Below, one piece after another: positions 19,334 through 29,243 of a stretch of DNA of 64,000 nucleotides. The stretch spans positions 6,489 through 70,488 of the forward strand of contig CALTTC010000010.1 in NCBI GenBank assembly GCA_943908425.1, written 5' to 3'. Below the pieces are notes generated by a model. That model ran no database searches, was not told the DNA's origin, and saw only the letters and a list, made by a program, of their open reading frames with translations. This DNA is from an uncultured Moraxella sp. GTDB taxonomy: Bacteria; Pseudomonadota; Gammaproteobacteria; Pseudomonadales; Moraxellaceae. Both the position numbers and the translations under genes were made by a program. How positions within the stretch are numbered: the first letter of the stretch is position 1; every line of letters starts with the position of its first letter.

Positions 19334-19834
19334 ATGAGCAAACCCACAACGTCCGTGATAAAAAAGCTAGGCAAAGATACAGCGATTTTTGTTGGCTTAT
19401 TTTTGATTGTTTATATCGCCATCAATCATCTCAGACAGCCAAGCCTACCTGCCCATATGCCACCTTTGACAGACATTGATGGCAATAAGGTGATAATCAA
19501 CCCAAATACGCCCACGCTGATTTATTTTTGGGGGACGTGGTGTCATATTTGTGCCAGCACAAGCCCCCAAGTTAATCGCCTATCCAATGACGGCTATGCC
19601 GTGGTGAGCGTGGCAGTGGCAAGTGGCGATGATGCTACCCTTAGCGACCATCTTGCCCAAAAGGGCTATCAATTTAGGGCAGTTAATGACGACACAGGCG
19701 AGCTGTTTTATCAGTTTCAAGGACAGGTAACGCCTGCTTATCTGATTTTAAAAGACGGCAAGACAAAACAAGGCTTTACAGGATTAACGCCTTATTGGGT
19801 GCTAAAGGGGCGAATGTGGGTTGCGGACTTTTAA
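19334..19834 (+). CDS. Membrane-anchored thioredoxin-like protein (TlpA/ScsD type)
   Basis: 166 residues. One N-terminal membrane anchor (about residues 14-30) is followed by a periplasmic thioredoxin fold. The active site is WCHIC with Cys70 and Cys73, preceded by LIYFWGTW, and the cis-proline loop is VTPAYLI. The CHIC dipeptide and overall layout resemble ScsD and other DsbE/TlpA-class disulfide reductases. It probably reduces or exchanges disulfides of envelope proteins. There are no other scs or ccm genes nearby, so the substrate is unknown. No strong ribosome binding site is visible. Confidence 0.8.
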   Translation: MSKPTTSVIKKLGKDTAIFVGLFLIVYIAINHLRQPSLPAHMPPLTDIDGNKVIINPNTPTLIYFWGTWCHICASTSPQVNRLSNDGYAVVSVAVASGDDATLSDHLAQKGYQFRAVNDDTGELFYQFQGQVTPAYLILKDGKTKQGFTGLTPYWVLKGRMWVADF

Positions 19835-19896
19835 GATTGTGGCTTGTAAGATTGTGGCTTGGTTGCTTTTTATAACCACTTTAATTTACGACTATT

Positions 19897-20508
19897 TCAT
19901 TCATCAACCAAAACCACTTTTGCCCAATGCCCAAGCGACTGTTTTAATGTATCCACACAAGGCTTATCAATCACCGCCGTTAATTGCACGCTCCCACTGC
20001 TATCATTGCCATAGCTACTGTCTACAATATCACCGCCCACCTGCCCAATACAGTAGCGAACAAAAGCTTCATTGGCAAAATCAGTATCAAGCCGATAGTG
20101 GCATTTGGCAACAAAACCAGTTAGCACCATCTCATCAACCACAAGCTGAGCTGTTGATGCATATGCCCGAGTTAATCCGCCTGCCCCAAGCTTGATACCG
20201 CCAAAATACCGCACGACAAACAACGCACAATCGCCGATGGTCTTGTGTTGTAATACCGACAAAATTGGTCTGCCTGCCGTGCCGTTTGGTTCACCATCAT
20301 CAAAAAACCCTGCCGATGTGGTGTTGTTTGGGTCGCCTATGATGTAGCCATAACAAATATGACGAGCATCAAGATAGCGTCGCCTTAGCGTATCCATATG
20401 CCACACCAGCTCATCACGACTGGTAATAGGATAAGCGTAGCCCAAAAATTCGCTTTTTTTGACCACCAATTTGGCAAAGACAGGAGCGGATAAAATCTGA
20501 TAAGTCAT
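19897..20508 (-). CDS. yigZ: YigZ/IMPACT family protein
   Basis: 203 residues. The N-terminal UPF0029 domain contains FFDDGEPNGTAGRPIL and VVRYFGGIKLGAGGLTRAY, both diagnostic for the IMPACT family, followed by a small ferredoxin-like C-terminal domain. Homologues are linked to ribosome or translation stress, but the bacterial function is not settled. It converges with the thioredoxin-like gene, leaving 62 bp. An opposite-strand frame at 19821-20195 is its shadow. Confidence 0.92.
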   Translation of the reverse strand: MTYQILSAPVFAKLVVKKSEFLGYAYPITSRDELVWHMDTLRRRYLDARHICYGYIIGDPNNTTSAGFFDDGEPNGTAGRPILSVLQHKTIGDCALFVVRYFGGIKLGAGGLTRAYASTAQLVVDEMVLTGFVAKCHYRLDTDFANEAFVRYCIGQVGGDIVDSSYGNDSSGSVQLTAVIDKPCVDTLKQSLGHWAKVVLVDE

Positions 20509-20782
20509 ACAAACACCAAGGTCATATTATAAATAATAAAAAGTATGCTACACTATAGGCATTACGCTACACTCAACTAACTCCAAATACCGCTTTTTAA
20601 AACAATGGTTTTAACCACAAATCAGCCGACAACCAATAAAGCCATAGGCAATTAAAGCTAATAAGCACTTGCCTATGGATTGGTTAAGCCAAAATCACCT
20701 TAAAGTGATTGGTCAAGCTTTAGCTTTATGGTTACCATTGCCAGGACGTATATTTGGTTAAGTTTGTATTAAAAAAGGAAAA

Positions 20783-21502
20783 ATGATGTTAGCAACCATG
20801 CGATTGGATAAATTTTTAAGTAAAGCCACCGAATTATCCAGAAAAGACGCCAAAAAAATTCTACACGCCGAACAAGTTACGGTCAATGGGCAAATTGTCA
20901 AAGACGGTAGCGTTCATATCCACCCAAGCGATGATGAAATCAATTGGGCGGGCGAAAATCTATCGGTCGCCACAGGCAAACGCTATCTGCTTCTTTATAA
21001 ACCTGAAGGGTTTGAATGCACTCTAAAACCCAAAGACTATCCCATAGTTAGCGAGCTTATTATCGCCCCTGAAGTGGCAAGTTTACGCATTGCAGGACGG
21101 CTTGATGTGGACACCACAGGGGCATTGATTTTATCAGATGATGGTGCGTTTTTGCACCGTGTAACCAGTCCCAAGCACCATAAACCCAAGGTATACCATC
21201 TCACCCTTGCCGACCCTGTCGCTGACAGCGATAAGCAAACAATGAGCGAGCAAATCGCCAAAGGTATTGTATTAGAAGGTGATAGCGAAAAAACCCGCCC
21301 CGCAAATTTAGTATTTCAAGACGACACCCACGCTATTCTCACACTGACCGAAGGCAAATACCACCAAGTCAAGCGTATGATGGGCTATTTTGGCAATAAA
21401 GTTACCGCCTTGCACCGTGCTAGTATTGGCGATATTACCCTTGATGGGCTAGAGATGGGCGAGAGCCGATTTTTAAGTGCTGATGAAGTTGCTGGGTTTT
21501 AG
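20783..21502 (+). CDS. rsuA: 16S rRNA pseudouridine(516) synthase
   Basis: 239 residues from ATG 20783, behind AAAGGAAAA; the S4 domain begins at MRLDKFLSKATE, so the ATG at 20798 is also possible. The catalytic Asp lies in GRLDVDTTGALILSDDG and the motif KYHQVKRMMG is typical of the RsuA/RluB family. The S4-like RNA-binding domain plus RsuA-type catalytic core gives the 516 specificity by similarity. It modifies U516 of 16S rRNA in the small subunit. Monocistronic. Confidence 0.9.
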   Translation: MMLATMRLDKFLSKATELSRKDAKKILHAEQVTVNGQIVKDGSVHIHPSDDEINWAGENLSVATGKRYLLLYKPEGFECTLKPKDYPIVSELIIAPEVASLRIAGRLDVDTTGALILSDDGAFLHRVTSPKHHKPKVYHLTLADPVADSDKQTMSEQIAKGIVLEGDSEKTRPANLVFQDDTHAILTLTEGKYHQVKRMMGYFGNKVTALHRASIGDITLDGLEMGESRFLSADEVAGF

Positions 21503-21878
21503 GTTTTAAGGTGTTAAAATTTAATTGTTAAGTTTAAACTTGGCACCGTAATAAATATCACGATTAAACCGTACAATTAAATCATACAGTTGAATACTTT
21601 TATTTAATGGCACAACGCACAACCAACTTAACCAAAGGCGTATAATCAAGCATAAACCATTTAACCGCTGTGCTATACCATAACAACGATTGGCTTGCTT
21701 ATGCCAATGTTATGTTTTTAGACAACACATTTTTAGGTAATAAATTTATCAAACGAACACTAAATGCTAAGAGCAATGAGTACGATAAGCATAAATACGA
21801 TGAGCATAAATACCGATAACACAAGCCAACAACTAGCAACACACCACCAAAACCAAAAACATCAATATAAAACAGGCT
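21503..21878. other. Intergenic region with short imperfect repeats
   Basis: No gene supported. Around 21775-21825 an ACGATAAGCATAAAT-like unit is repeated imperfectly about three times. A plus-strand frame starting at 21764 runs into the opposite gene and is not credible. Confidence 0.45.
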
Positions 21879-23267
21879 TTAACTGGTTTGCACGACCGTT
21901 AGCACTGCCACCACCTGCCCATTACGGTATTGCTCCATCACAAGCTTGCCGTCATCTGCGCTGCCATTATCTTTTACCACCCAATTATCCACCCCAACAG
22001 GGGTGCCTGTGATAGAGACACTAATGCTTTTATTTTTTAGGCGAATGGGGGGCGGACTATGTACATAGCCATCAAAAGGCTTGCCAGTAATGGCGTGGGC
22101 AATAGCAAAAGCTTGCTTGCGGTGTGGGGCAATAAAACGGCACGGCAAGCCATCAATGGCAATACAATCACCAATGGCATAAATATCAGCATTGCTCGTT
22201 GCAAGGGTTTTTTTGTCCACCCAAATGCCCAAGTCATCAAAAGCAATGCCTGCACGTTTTGGCAAATAATCATCAATATGAAGCCCTGTCGCTACCACTA
22301 AGGCGTGAGCATAAAGCGTTTGCCCATTATCCAAATCAAGGCGATAACCATCATCGGCTTGGCATACCTTTTGCACCAATGCGTGAATAAATGATACTCC
22401 AATGTGGCTTAATGCTTGTGCTACCTGCTTGCCTGCTTGTCTTGGCAATAAGCTTGCCAATGGATAATCGCCCTTACCAAGTAGCGACACCTGATGCCCT
22501 GCACGGCATAAATCTTCGGCAAGCTCTACGCCCACCATACCTGCCCCAATAATGGCGACAGATTGTTTGGATAGCTTGTCCTTGTTATTTAGTTTATCGT
22601 ATAACTTGGCAAATCCTGTCAGATGATTGATGTGCCACGCTTGATTGGCGGATATATTGGGCGGATAAGTTGGCACAGCCCCAATCGCTAGTACCAATTT
22701 GTCATAAAAAATCTCGCCCCGTGTGGTTTGCACGCATTTTTTGCCACTGTCAATACCAATAACAAAGGTATGGGCAAGTAGGGTAATGTCAGCCTGCAAA
22801 CTGGCTTCATCGCCCTTGCAACGCACCAAATCATTTGGCGTTTTTTGGCTACTAAAGCCAAGCGATAACATCGGTTTGTGGTAGCGGTCGGCACTATCGG
22901 CACTGATAAGTGTTATGGGCAAATTTTTGTCCAAAGCTTTCAAAGCATCAACCACCGCCCAGCCTGCAAGACCCGCCCCAACCACTACGACACCGATTTC
23001 GCCATCGTCAAGCGTTGCTGTGGCAATGTTGGCTTTAGTGGCATTGGTTGTCGCAATATTCGCTGTGGTAATATTGGTTGTAGTGATATCGGCTGTTTCG
23101 TCCAATAATTCAAAATCGCTTTTTTTTACCCCACACAGTGGACATTGCCAATCATCAGGAATATCACAAAAACGTGTGCCAGCAGGCAAACCATCGTCAG
23201 GGTCGCCCAAGGCTTCATCATAGACATAACCGCAAGCACGGCAAATATATTTTTTAAATGGGGTCAT
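21879..23267 (-). CDS. Rubredoxin-rubredoxin reductase fusion
   Basis: 462 residues in one chain. Residues 1-55 are a complete rubredoxin with the Fe(Cys)4 site Cys9, Cys12, Cys42, Cys45 (CRACG and CPLCG). Residues 57-88 are a low-complexity linker built from TTN/ATTNAT-type repeats. Then comes a flavoprotein NADH:rubredoxin reductase with two Rossmann motifs ([14 protein letters not shown] and [17 protein letters not shown]) and the FAD motif ADIYAIGDC. Electrons would pass from NAD(P)H via FAD to the tethered iron centre, for an alkane-type hydroxylase or for peroxide/oxygen stress defence. In Acinetobacter and Pseudomonas these are normally separate proteins. No hydroxylase gene is nearby. 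Confidence 0.9.
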   Translation of the reverse strand: MTPFKKYICRACGYVYDEALGDPDDGLPAGTRFCDIPDDWQCPLCGVKKSDFELLDETADITTTNITTANIATTNATKANIATATLDDGEIGVVVVGAGLAGWAVVDALKALDKNLPITLISADSADRYHKPMLSLGFSSQKTPNDLVRCKGDEASLQADITLLAHTFVIGIDSGKKCVQTTRGEIFYDKLVLAIGAVPTYPPNISANQAWHINHLTGFAKLYDKLNNKDKLSKQSVAIIGAGMVGVELAEDLCRAGHQVSLLGKGDYPLASLLPRQAGKQVAQALSHIGVSFIHALVQKVCQADDGYRLDLDNGQTLYAHALVVATGLHIDDYLPKRAGIAFDDLGIWVDKKTLATSNADIYAIGDCIAIDGLPCRFIAPHRKQAFAIAHAITGKPFDGYVHSPPPIRLKNKSISVSITGTPVGVDNWVVKDNGSADDGKLVMEQYRNGQVVAVLTVVQTS

Positions 23268-23385
23268 TGTTTGCTCTTTTTAGTTTGCTCTTTTTATCAT
23301 TAGACCATTAAGGATTGATTTACGGCATCAATATTTGTTGTGGGTATTTTTAAGTTTTTTGCCCAAAGCTTGTTTGCTTTGCCCA

Positions 23386-24129
23386 TCAATGACGAATTTG
23401 CTGTAAAAAGCTTTGCACTCTTGGGTGTGTGGACTCTTCAAACAAATGCTTAGGCGTGCCTTTTTCTACCACCACGCCGTTGTCCATCAGTATCACCACG
23501 TCAGCCACTTCACGAGCAAAATTAATTTCGTGCGTTACCACCACCATCGTCCAGCCTTCGCTTGCCAGCTGTTTCATTGTTGCCAATACATCTGCTACCA
23601 ATTCTGGGTCTAATGCCGATGTTGGTTCATCAAATAACAGAAGTTCAGGCTTAATCGCCAATGCCCGTGCAATGCCCACTCGCTGTTGCTGTCCCCCTGA
23701 TAATTGATAAGGGTACAAATCCATTTTATCCGCCAATCCCACTTTATTGAGCAAGGTTTTGGCTTCGTTTTCAATCTCGGCAATAGGGCGTTTTTGTGCC
23801 ACAAGTGGCCCTAAGGTGAGATTTTGTAGGGCAGTTTTGTGGGGGAATAAATTATACGATTGAAACACCATACCTGATTTTTTGTGCAAAGCGTGAATGG
23901 TTTTTTTATTTAATTTTTTGGCAAAATCAACCGTCAAACTGCCATCATCAAAACTGATGCTACCGCTATCGGGCAACTCTAGCCCATTAAGACAGCGTAG
24001 TAGCGTGGTTTTGCCTGAACCTGACGGCCCTAAAATCACCACCACTTGCCCTTTTTGTATGGTCAAATCAATGCCTTTTAATACGGCATTATCACCAAAA
24101 CGTTTTTGGATATTAGTAACGGTTATCAT
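23386..24129 (-). CDS. Polar amino-acid ABC transporter ATPase
   Basis: 247 residues. Walker A GPSGSGKT (34-41), signature LSGGQQQR, Walker B LLLFDEPTSALDPE and the switch His in VVVTHE are all intact. It belongs to the GlnQ/TcyN family. It is the last gene of an operon with a binding protein and a permease, separated from the permease by one secreted-protein gene. Close relatives import cystine, glutamine or other polar amino acids; the substrate cannot be decided from this subunit. Confidence 0.9.
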   Translation of the reverse strand: MITVTNIQKRFGDNAVLKGIDLTIQKGQVVVILGPSGSGKTTLLRCLNGLELPDSGSISFDDGSLTVDFAKKLNKKTIHALHKKSGMVFQSYNLFPHKTALQNLTLGPLVAQKRPIAEIENEAKTLLNKVGLADKMDLYPYQLSGGQQQRVGIARALAIKPELLLFDEPTSALDPELVADVLATMKQLASEGWTMVVVTHEINFAREVADVVILMDNGVVVEKGTPKHLFEESTHPRVQSFLQQIRH

Positions 24130-24186
24130 TATACTCCAACATAAAAATTATAAAAGACAGCTAGCCCACCAAAATCTGCCCGCTAG

Positions 24187-24762
24187 CTAAGTAATGGCAT
24201 AACAGCGAATTTGCTTATTGTTTTTGTCAAATTCTAAGCCATACTGATACACGTCCGCAAGTTGCCAGCCTGTCTTGTGGGTGAGTGCAATCGCATAGCC
24301 GTCTTGTGCCTGTGCTAGTAAGTCATCTGAATTTTTAGGATAAGGCAATAAAACTGTCTTGTAACCATCGGTCGCCCAAGCGTGTCTGCTTCCAGCCCCA
24401 AAGGTTTTATTGCCATTTTGCAATTTAAAATCACCCAAATGACGCATAAATTTATCATCAGCAAAGCTTAAGATAAGGCGAGTACCCGATGGGTCACCTT
24501 CGTGTGTTATGCTTAGTAAGGGCGACCCAAAAGCATAAGCGTTTTTTAGTTGTAGTGTCCAGATACCGTGATAATCATTGGCTTTGATATGGCGTTTTTT
24601 GATGTCTTTTTGATAGGATTTGGGCAATTTATTTTGCCAAACTTTATCGGCAAAATCGGCGGTAACACAATCCACTTGCAAGTCTTGCAATAAAGGCGTC
24701 CAGTCAGCCGCCAAGCTTGTCATAGATACCCCAAGCCCTAAGGCGATAGTACATAGTTTCAT
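24187..24762 (-). CDS. Secreted protein of unknown function inside the ABC operon
   Basis: 191 residues from ATG 24762, preceded by AAGG; a longer frame starting upstream overlaps the permease and is less likely. Residues 1-19 form a signal peptide ending SLAA. The mature part has two cysteines (Cys in VDCVTADF and in IRCYAIT), which may form one disulfide linking its ends. I do not recognise the family. It sits between the permease and ATPase genes, 13 bp after the first and 57 bp before the second, so it is co-transcribed and may assist binding or uptake in the periplasm. Confidence 0.75.
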   Translation of the reverse strand: MKLCTIALGLGVSMTSLAADWTPLLQDLQVDCVTADFADKVWQNKLPKSYQKDIKKRHIKANDYHGIWTLQLKNAYAFGSPLLSITHEGDPSGTRLILSFADDKFMRHLGDFKLQNGNKTFGAGSRHAWATDGYKTVLLPYPKNSDDLLAQAQDGYAIALTHKTGWQLADVYQYGLEFDKNNKQIRCYAIT

Positions 24763-24775
24763 AACAATCCTTGAT

Positions 24776-25492
24776 TTATTTAGCAATATGGCGGTCAAAA
24801 CGGGCTTCTAAGCGGTTTTGTAATAAGGTTAGCACAAAACAAATCACCCAATAAATAAGTGCCGCTTCAATATAAACCACCATAAATTCATAAGTACGCG
24901 CGGCGACAATTTGGGCTTCTTTAAATAGCTCGGTAACCAGCACAAGTGACGCCAGCGACGTTTCTTTAACAAGACCAATAAAGGTGTTGGATAAGGGCGG
25001 AATGGCAACACGAAAGCCCTGCGGTAAAATAACGTGGCGAAAGGTCTGCATATAGCTTAAGCCCACACTACTGCCCGCTTCCCATTGCCCTTTTGGAATG
25101 GATAAAATCGCAGCACGCACCGTCTCGGACGCATACGCCCCAACATTTAAAGAAAAGGCAATAATCGCTGTTGGGAAGGGGTCAAGGGTAATGCCAAAGG
25201 CAGGCAAGCCATAAAAAATAATAAATAATTGCACGAGCATTGGCGTGCCACGAATGGCAGAAACATAGCCCCGTGCCAAGCAATACAATACCTTATGCCA
25301 CAAGGCGTGGCGTGGGGTAATTCGCACCATTGCCACCGCCAAGGCAATAAAAAGCCCACAAATAAACGAGATAATCGCAAGCGGTATGGAATGCAACAAA
25401 CCGCCCTTAACCATCGGCAAAAAAGCATCTATAACAATCCCTGCTCTTTCAGGGGTCATAAATGGTAGGCTTGCAAGTAAGTCAGCGAGCAT
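24776..25492 (-). CDS. Polar amino-acid ABC transporter permease (HisM/TcyL type)
   Basis: 238 residues with about five transmembrane helices. The coupling loop that docks on the ATPase is visible as [21 protein letters not shown], and [17 protein letters not shown] is the family's signature before the second helix pair. Single-permease systems of this type work as homodimers. The binding-protein gene lies 78 bp upstream. Confidence 0.9.
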   Translation of the reverse strand: MLADLLASLPFMTPERAGIVIDAFLPMVKGGLLHSIPLAIISFICGLFIALAVAMVRITPRHALWHKVLYCLARGYVSAIRGTPMLVQLFIIFYGLPAFGITLDPFPTAIIAFSLNVGAYASETVRAAILSIPKGQWEAGSSVGLSYMQTFRHVILPQGFRVAIPPLSNTFIGLVKETSLASLVLVTELFKEAQIVAARTYEFMVVYIEAALIYWVICFVLTLLQNRLEARFDRHIAK

Positions 25493-25570
25493 AATATTCT
25501 CTAATCAATCAAAACTAAAAATCGCCACCTGTCAATAGCTAGCAACAAGTGGCGACACTTACGCCAAAGA

Positions 25571-26434
25571 TTATTTTTGACTGATATCAGCGCCAAAGAA
25601 CTGCTCCGATAAGCGCGTCAGTGTGCCATCGGCTTGTAGGGCTTTCATAGCGTCGCTCACCTTAGCCGCCGCCTCCTCTTCACCTTTACGAAAAATAATG
25701 CCCGCGCCTCTTTTTTCGCTGTCATCGCCGTGCAATTTAATCTCAAGTCCGCTATTGGGCTTGTTTTTTAGGTACTCAAGCACCGCCAAATTATCATTGA
25801 TGGTCAAATCCGCACGCCCTTGATTGACCAAAGCCAGTGTCTGCGCCAACCCTTCCACGCCAATCACCTCTGCGCCATATTTTTGTGCCATCTCGCCATA
25901 GTTACTGGTGAGTGATTGGGCGGATTTTTTGCCCTTGATGTCCTCCCAGCTTGTTAAGGTGATATTTTCTGGGGCGACCACCACCGCATTAGACCACGCA
26001 TAAGGCTCGGATTTGACGTATTTGGCTTGACGTTCTGGGGTGTTTAGGCTCACCTGATTGGCAACCGAATCAAAGCGATTGGTGTCAAGCCCTACCATCA
26101 TACTGTCCCACTGCGTTTCTTTAAAATCTACCGTCACGCCTAATTTATCGGCAATGGCGCGAGTAACTTCTACGTCATAGCCCGTTAATTTACCCGTTTC
26201 ATCGTGATAGGTAAAGGGGGGATAAGTGCCCTCTGTGCCCACCGTCCACACCCCACCACTATTAAAACGGGCAACGATATCCGAAGTGGTAGCCGTATCG
26301 CCTGTTGTGCTGGTGCTCGGCGTGGTATCAGCGGTAGCTGCGGTGGTGGTAGTGTTGCTATTTTGTCCGCAAGCGGTCAATAGCATTGCCCCAACTAAAG
26401 TAGCGATTGGGCTAATTTTAACGGTTAAGTTCAT
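25571..26434 (-). CDS. Amino-acid ABC transporter substrate-binding lipoprotein
   Basis: 287 residues. The lipobox LLTAC places lipidation at Cys22. A Thr/Ser/Ala-rich tether (23-52) leads into a family-3 solute-binding domain with VGTEGTYPPFTYHDETG and LTGYDVEVTRAIADKLG, both characteristic. The sequence pattern is close to cystine-binding proteins (TcyJ/FliY group), so cystine or a similar polar amino acid is the best guess. It heads the operon and has a downstream permease, secreted protein and ATPase. Confidence 0.88.
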   Translation of the reverse strand: MNLTVKISPIATLVGAMLLTACGQNSNTTTTAATADTTPSTSTTGDTATTSDIVARFNSGGVWTVGTEGTYPPFTYHDETGKLTGYDVEVTRAIADKLGVTVDFKETQWDSMMVGLDTNRFDSVANQVSLNTPERQAKYVKSEPYAWSNAVVVAPENITLTSWEDIKGKKSAQSLTSNYGEMAQKYGAEVIGVEGLAQTLALVNQGRADLTINDNLAVLEYLKNKPNSGLEIKLHGDDSEKRGAGIIFRKGEEEAAAKVSDAMKALQADGTLTRLSEQFFGADISQK

Positions 26435-26655
26435 TATAACTCCTAATAAATACTTAAAAAATCATTCAGCGGTAATTTAGTTTGCTTATGCTCGCAGGTG
26501 GTTGCATTATATGGACAATAATCATAAAAACAATGATAAAGCAATAAACGCTAACCATCGCTTCAAAATCATACAAGCCATTATATTATTACAAGCCATT
26601 ACATTATCAAACTTGCTTGACGCTGTTTTGGTCGCTAGGCTTATCACCTACAAAA

Positions 26656-27762
26656 TTAAAACGACATTTTGTGCTTATCAAGCATAATTTGATGGCTCAA
26701 ATAACGCAAATGCTTAATTGCAGGAGTAACAATCGCCACAAATTGGGCTTCTCGCAGTCGTCTTTGGGGCGATGCACTCATCACATAGCCCTTTGCGCCT
26801 TGATGCAAAAGTGCCGATTGGGTCGCTTTTAGGGCAAGTGTTGCCCCTTGCATTCGTACATTTAATACGTCCAAAAAATAATCGCTATCAGTCTCAAACG
26901 GCGTTGTAGCAAGGCTTAGCACTTGTTTTAATAATGTATTAAGCTCCTCTGACAAGCCATCTGCCGTATCCGTCAAAAACGCATTGCTTGGTGCAAAAGA
27001 GTGACCAATATCGCCAATCGCCCCTTGAATAATGCCAGCCCCCATACCAAGTTGCATAAGCACAAACGCCCCACGGATTTTTTTGATGAACGCTTGGCAA
27101 TTATCGGTCAATAAATCGTTATCATCAATAGGATAATTGTTAAGCACAATCCGCCAAGTGCTAGAGCCTTCCATACCAGCAAAAGCAGGGCAGAGCAACA
27201 GTTGCCAGTGTTTTTGGCGTGCTTTATCAAACTTAAGCAAAAAAAATAGCGTACGCCCATCATCACCTTCTGCCACCGCACCACAATACTGCTCGGGGGC
27301 GATATGGCTAATCCACGGCAACACCCCTGAGACCAAATAACGCTTACCTTGTTTTTTGGCAGTGAGCAGTAATGTTTCAATATTTGCCCACGTTTTCATC
27401 GGATTGGACAATGCTGTCCCCCCAAATGTCTTGGCAATGGCGTGCTTGGGCAATAATTCAGCCTTCAAAACATCATTGTCGCATTGATCCAAGTACAGAC
27501 CACACACTTGATGACACCACGACAAAAACGCCGTTGTACCACACACTTCACCAATGCTGGCAGTCGCTAAGATACTGGTGTCAAATCTACCCCCAAATGC
27601 CGACAAATGCCCCAAAAATGCCCCCACCTTGCCAAGCTGTGCCATCTCATCTTGTGGATAATAGCCACCATCAATCGCTTGCACTTTAGGGGCTAGGCAA
27701 GTTTTGGCAAGATGCTGTGTATTGTCAATAATGCTAGTATGTTGATACATTGCCTTGGTCAT
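26656..27762 (-). CDS. Acyl-CoA dehydrogenase-family protein
   Basis: 368 residues. The pattern of an acyl-CoA dehydrogenase fold can be followed: a helical N-terminus (IGEVCGTTAFLSWCHQVCG), a middle beta domain (GKRYLVSGVLPWISHI) and a C-terminal helical bundle ending near LREAQFVAIVTPAIKHLR. It is shorter than typical members and I cannot point to the catalytic Glu with confidence. It may use FAD on an acyl-CoA or act like a flavin-dependent monooxygenase relative (DszC group). It is monocistronic and is transcribed toward the ABC operon. Confidence 0.7.
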   Translation of the reverse strand: MTKAMYQHTSIIDNTQHLAKTCLAPKVQAIDGGYYPQDEMAQLGKVGAFLGHLSAFGGRFDTSILATASIGEVCGTTAFLSWCHQVCGLYLDQCDNDVLKAELLPKHAIAKTFGGTALSNPMKTWANIETLLLTAKKQGKRYLVSGVLPWISHIAPEQYCGAVAEGDDGRTLFFLLKFDKARQKHWQLLLCPAFAGMEGSSTWRIVLNNYPIDDNDLLTDNCQAFIKKIRGAFVLMQLGMGAGIIQGAIGDIGHSFAPSNAFLTDTADGLSEELNTLLKQVLSLATTPFETDSDYFLDVLNVRMQGATLALKATQSALLHQGAKGYVMSASPQRRLREAQFVAIVTPAIKHLRYLSHQIMLDKHKMSF

Positions 27763-28205
27763 TAAATATCACTTATGGCGTGGTGAATTGAGCCTTTTAT
27801 TATAAGACAAACGATAAGCAAAATCCGTCAATGTTTATGCTAAATTAACCTAAGGATAGTAACAATTGGGATAAACCCATCTATGGCACAACAAACTAAC
27901 AGCAAAACTACTAACAGCAAAACGATTGCTAAAAGTAAAACAATTCCCAAAACTCTCCAAATCCCAAAATAATATTTACCGCTACTTTTGCTGATTTGAT
28001 AGCTGAGTTTAATTGGCAGTTATTGGCTTGTAATTATTATGTTTTATTTGATAATTTTAATGACTTATCCTAAAGGGCTATTGCTCGCAGACTTTTTATC
28101 TAATGCCTTGACCGCTATCCTTGTATTTGCTTATAAGCCAATCACCCCCTTTTAATTGGTATTATAACCCCCATTATTAACCAAATTTTTATAGCAATCC
28201 AAACA
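27763..28205. other. 443-bp intergenic region with a 15-bp period repeat
   Basis: ACTAACAGCAAAAC occurs at 27895-27908 and 27910-27923. These lie in a 29-codon Thr/Lys-rich frame (27883-27972, start MAQQTNSKTTN) that has no clear ribosome binding site and may not be translated. Nothing else is recognised. Confidence 0.45.
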
Positions 28206-29141
28206 ATGAAAAATACCGCTCATCAAGACAACCCAAGCCAAGACAACCCCCCTCAAGACAATGCACGCGATTATCGCCAACGCTTTTTTATCAATCACTC
28301 GCCTGTGCGTGGCGACATTGTCCACCTTAATCAAAGCTTACAAAAAATCATCAGTCATCAGCCCTACCCCAAGGCATTAACGCTACTGCTTGGTGAGATG
28401 CTAGCGGCGGCAAGTCTGCTCATTGGCACCTTAAAAGTCGCAGGGCGATTATCTATCCAACTGCAGGCAAGCGACCAAACCGCTCCTTTGCACTGGGCAA
28501 TGGCAGAATGCGACCATCTGGGAGCAGTGCGTGCCTTGGCAAAATTTGCTGGCGATTGGGATAATTTGACCACAAGCAATGATGCTTTTAACGCCCTTGG
28601 GCAAGGGGTGCTATTTATCAACATTGAGCAAATCAATGACAATACCGCCCAAAACACAAGCTATCAAGGCATTGTAGAAAAGGTGAGCGATAGCTTAGGC
28701 GAATGCCTTGCTCACTACCAAAAACAATCGGCACAAATTGACACAATTATCCAGCTTGCCTGCGATGACAAAAACGCCACCGGCATTTTGATTCAAAAAC
28801 TGCCCGAACAACAAAATGACGACAGCGATAGCGACCTATGGCAACGTGTTGGCGTACTAGCTTCCACTCTAAAAGATGACGAACTGCTCACCTTGCCTGC
28901 CAGCGAGATTTTGTACCGCTTGTTCCACGAAGAAAATATCGTCCTGCCAGAGTCTGTACCGCTGTATTTTGCTTGCACTTGCTCTTATAAAAAAAGCGAG
29001 TCGGCACTCATCTCGCTTGGCAAACAAGAAGTGTTAGCCATCCTTGATGATGTGGACACCATTAAAATGGATTGTGGTTTTTGCGGGGCGGTGTATGAAT
29101 TTGATGATAAGGCTGTGGATAAAATTTTTGCCGAAAGCTAA
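28206..29141 (+). CDS. hslO: Redox-regulated chaperone Hsp33
   Basis: 311 residues. The C-terminal zinc switch shows both pairs, CTC (in FACTCSYKK) and CGFC (in MDCGFCGAVYEF), about 30 residues apart. When oxidised these release zinc and activate the holdase. The N-terminal domain has RGDIVHLNQSLQKII and LLGEMLAAASLL, as in the family. An Asp/Gln-rich extension (HQDNPSQDNPPQDN) precedes the conserved start, so translation may begin slightly later. A terminator follows at 29211. Confidence 0.94.
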   Translation: MKNTAHQDNPSQDNPPQDNARDYRQRFFINHSPVRGDIVHLNQSLQKIISHQPYPKALTLLLGEMLAAASLLIGTLKVAGRLSIQLQASDQTAPLHWAMAECDHLGAVRALAKFAGDWDNLTTSNDAFNALGQGVLFINIEQINDNTAQNTSYQGIVEKVSDSLGECLAHYQKQSAQIDTIIQLACDDKNATGILIQKLPEQQNDDSDSDLWQRVGVLASTLKDDELLTLPASEILYRLFHEENIVLPESVPLYFACTCSYKKSESALISLGKQEVLAILDDVDTIKMDCGFCGAVYEFDDKAVDKIFAES

Positions 29142-29210
29142 TTGTTCAATCAAACTCAATTAAGGCAAGTTAAATTAAATAAACAAGCCAAATAAATAAG
29201 CCAAATCAGC

Positions 29211-29243
29211 AATAAAAGCCAGCGTAATTCATTGGCTTTTATT
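29211..29243 (+). terminator. Terminator after hslO
   Basis: AATAAAAGCCA (29211-29221) pairs with TGGCTTTTATT (29233-29243) with a loop of 11 nt. The T-rich right arm allows termination of hslO. Confidence 0.65.

Noticed and set aside
19821..20195. 124-codon frame opposite yigZ
   Set aside because: It runs antisense through most of yigZ, a well-supported gene.
26502..26687. 61-codon plus-strand frame before the acyl-CoA dehydrogenase gene
   Set aside because: No ribosome binding site, overlaps the end of the opposing gene and is low in complexity.
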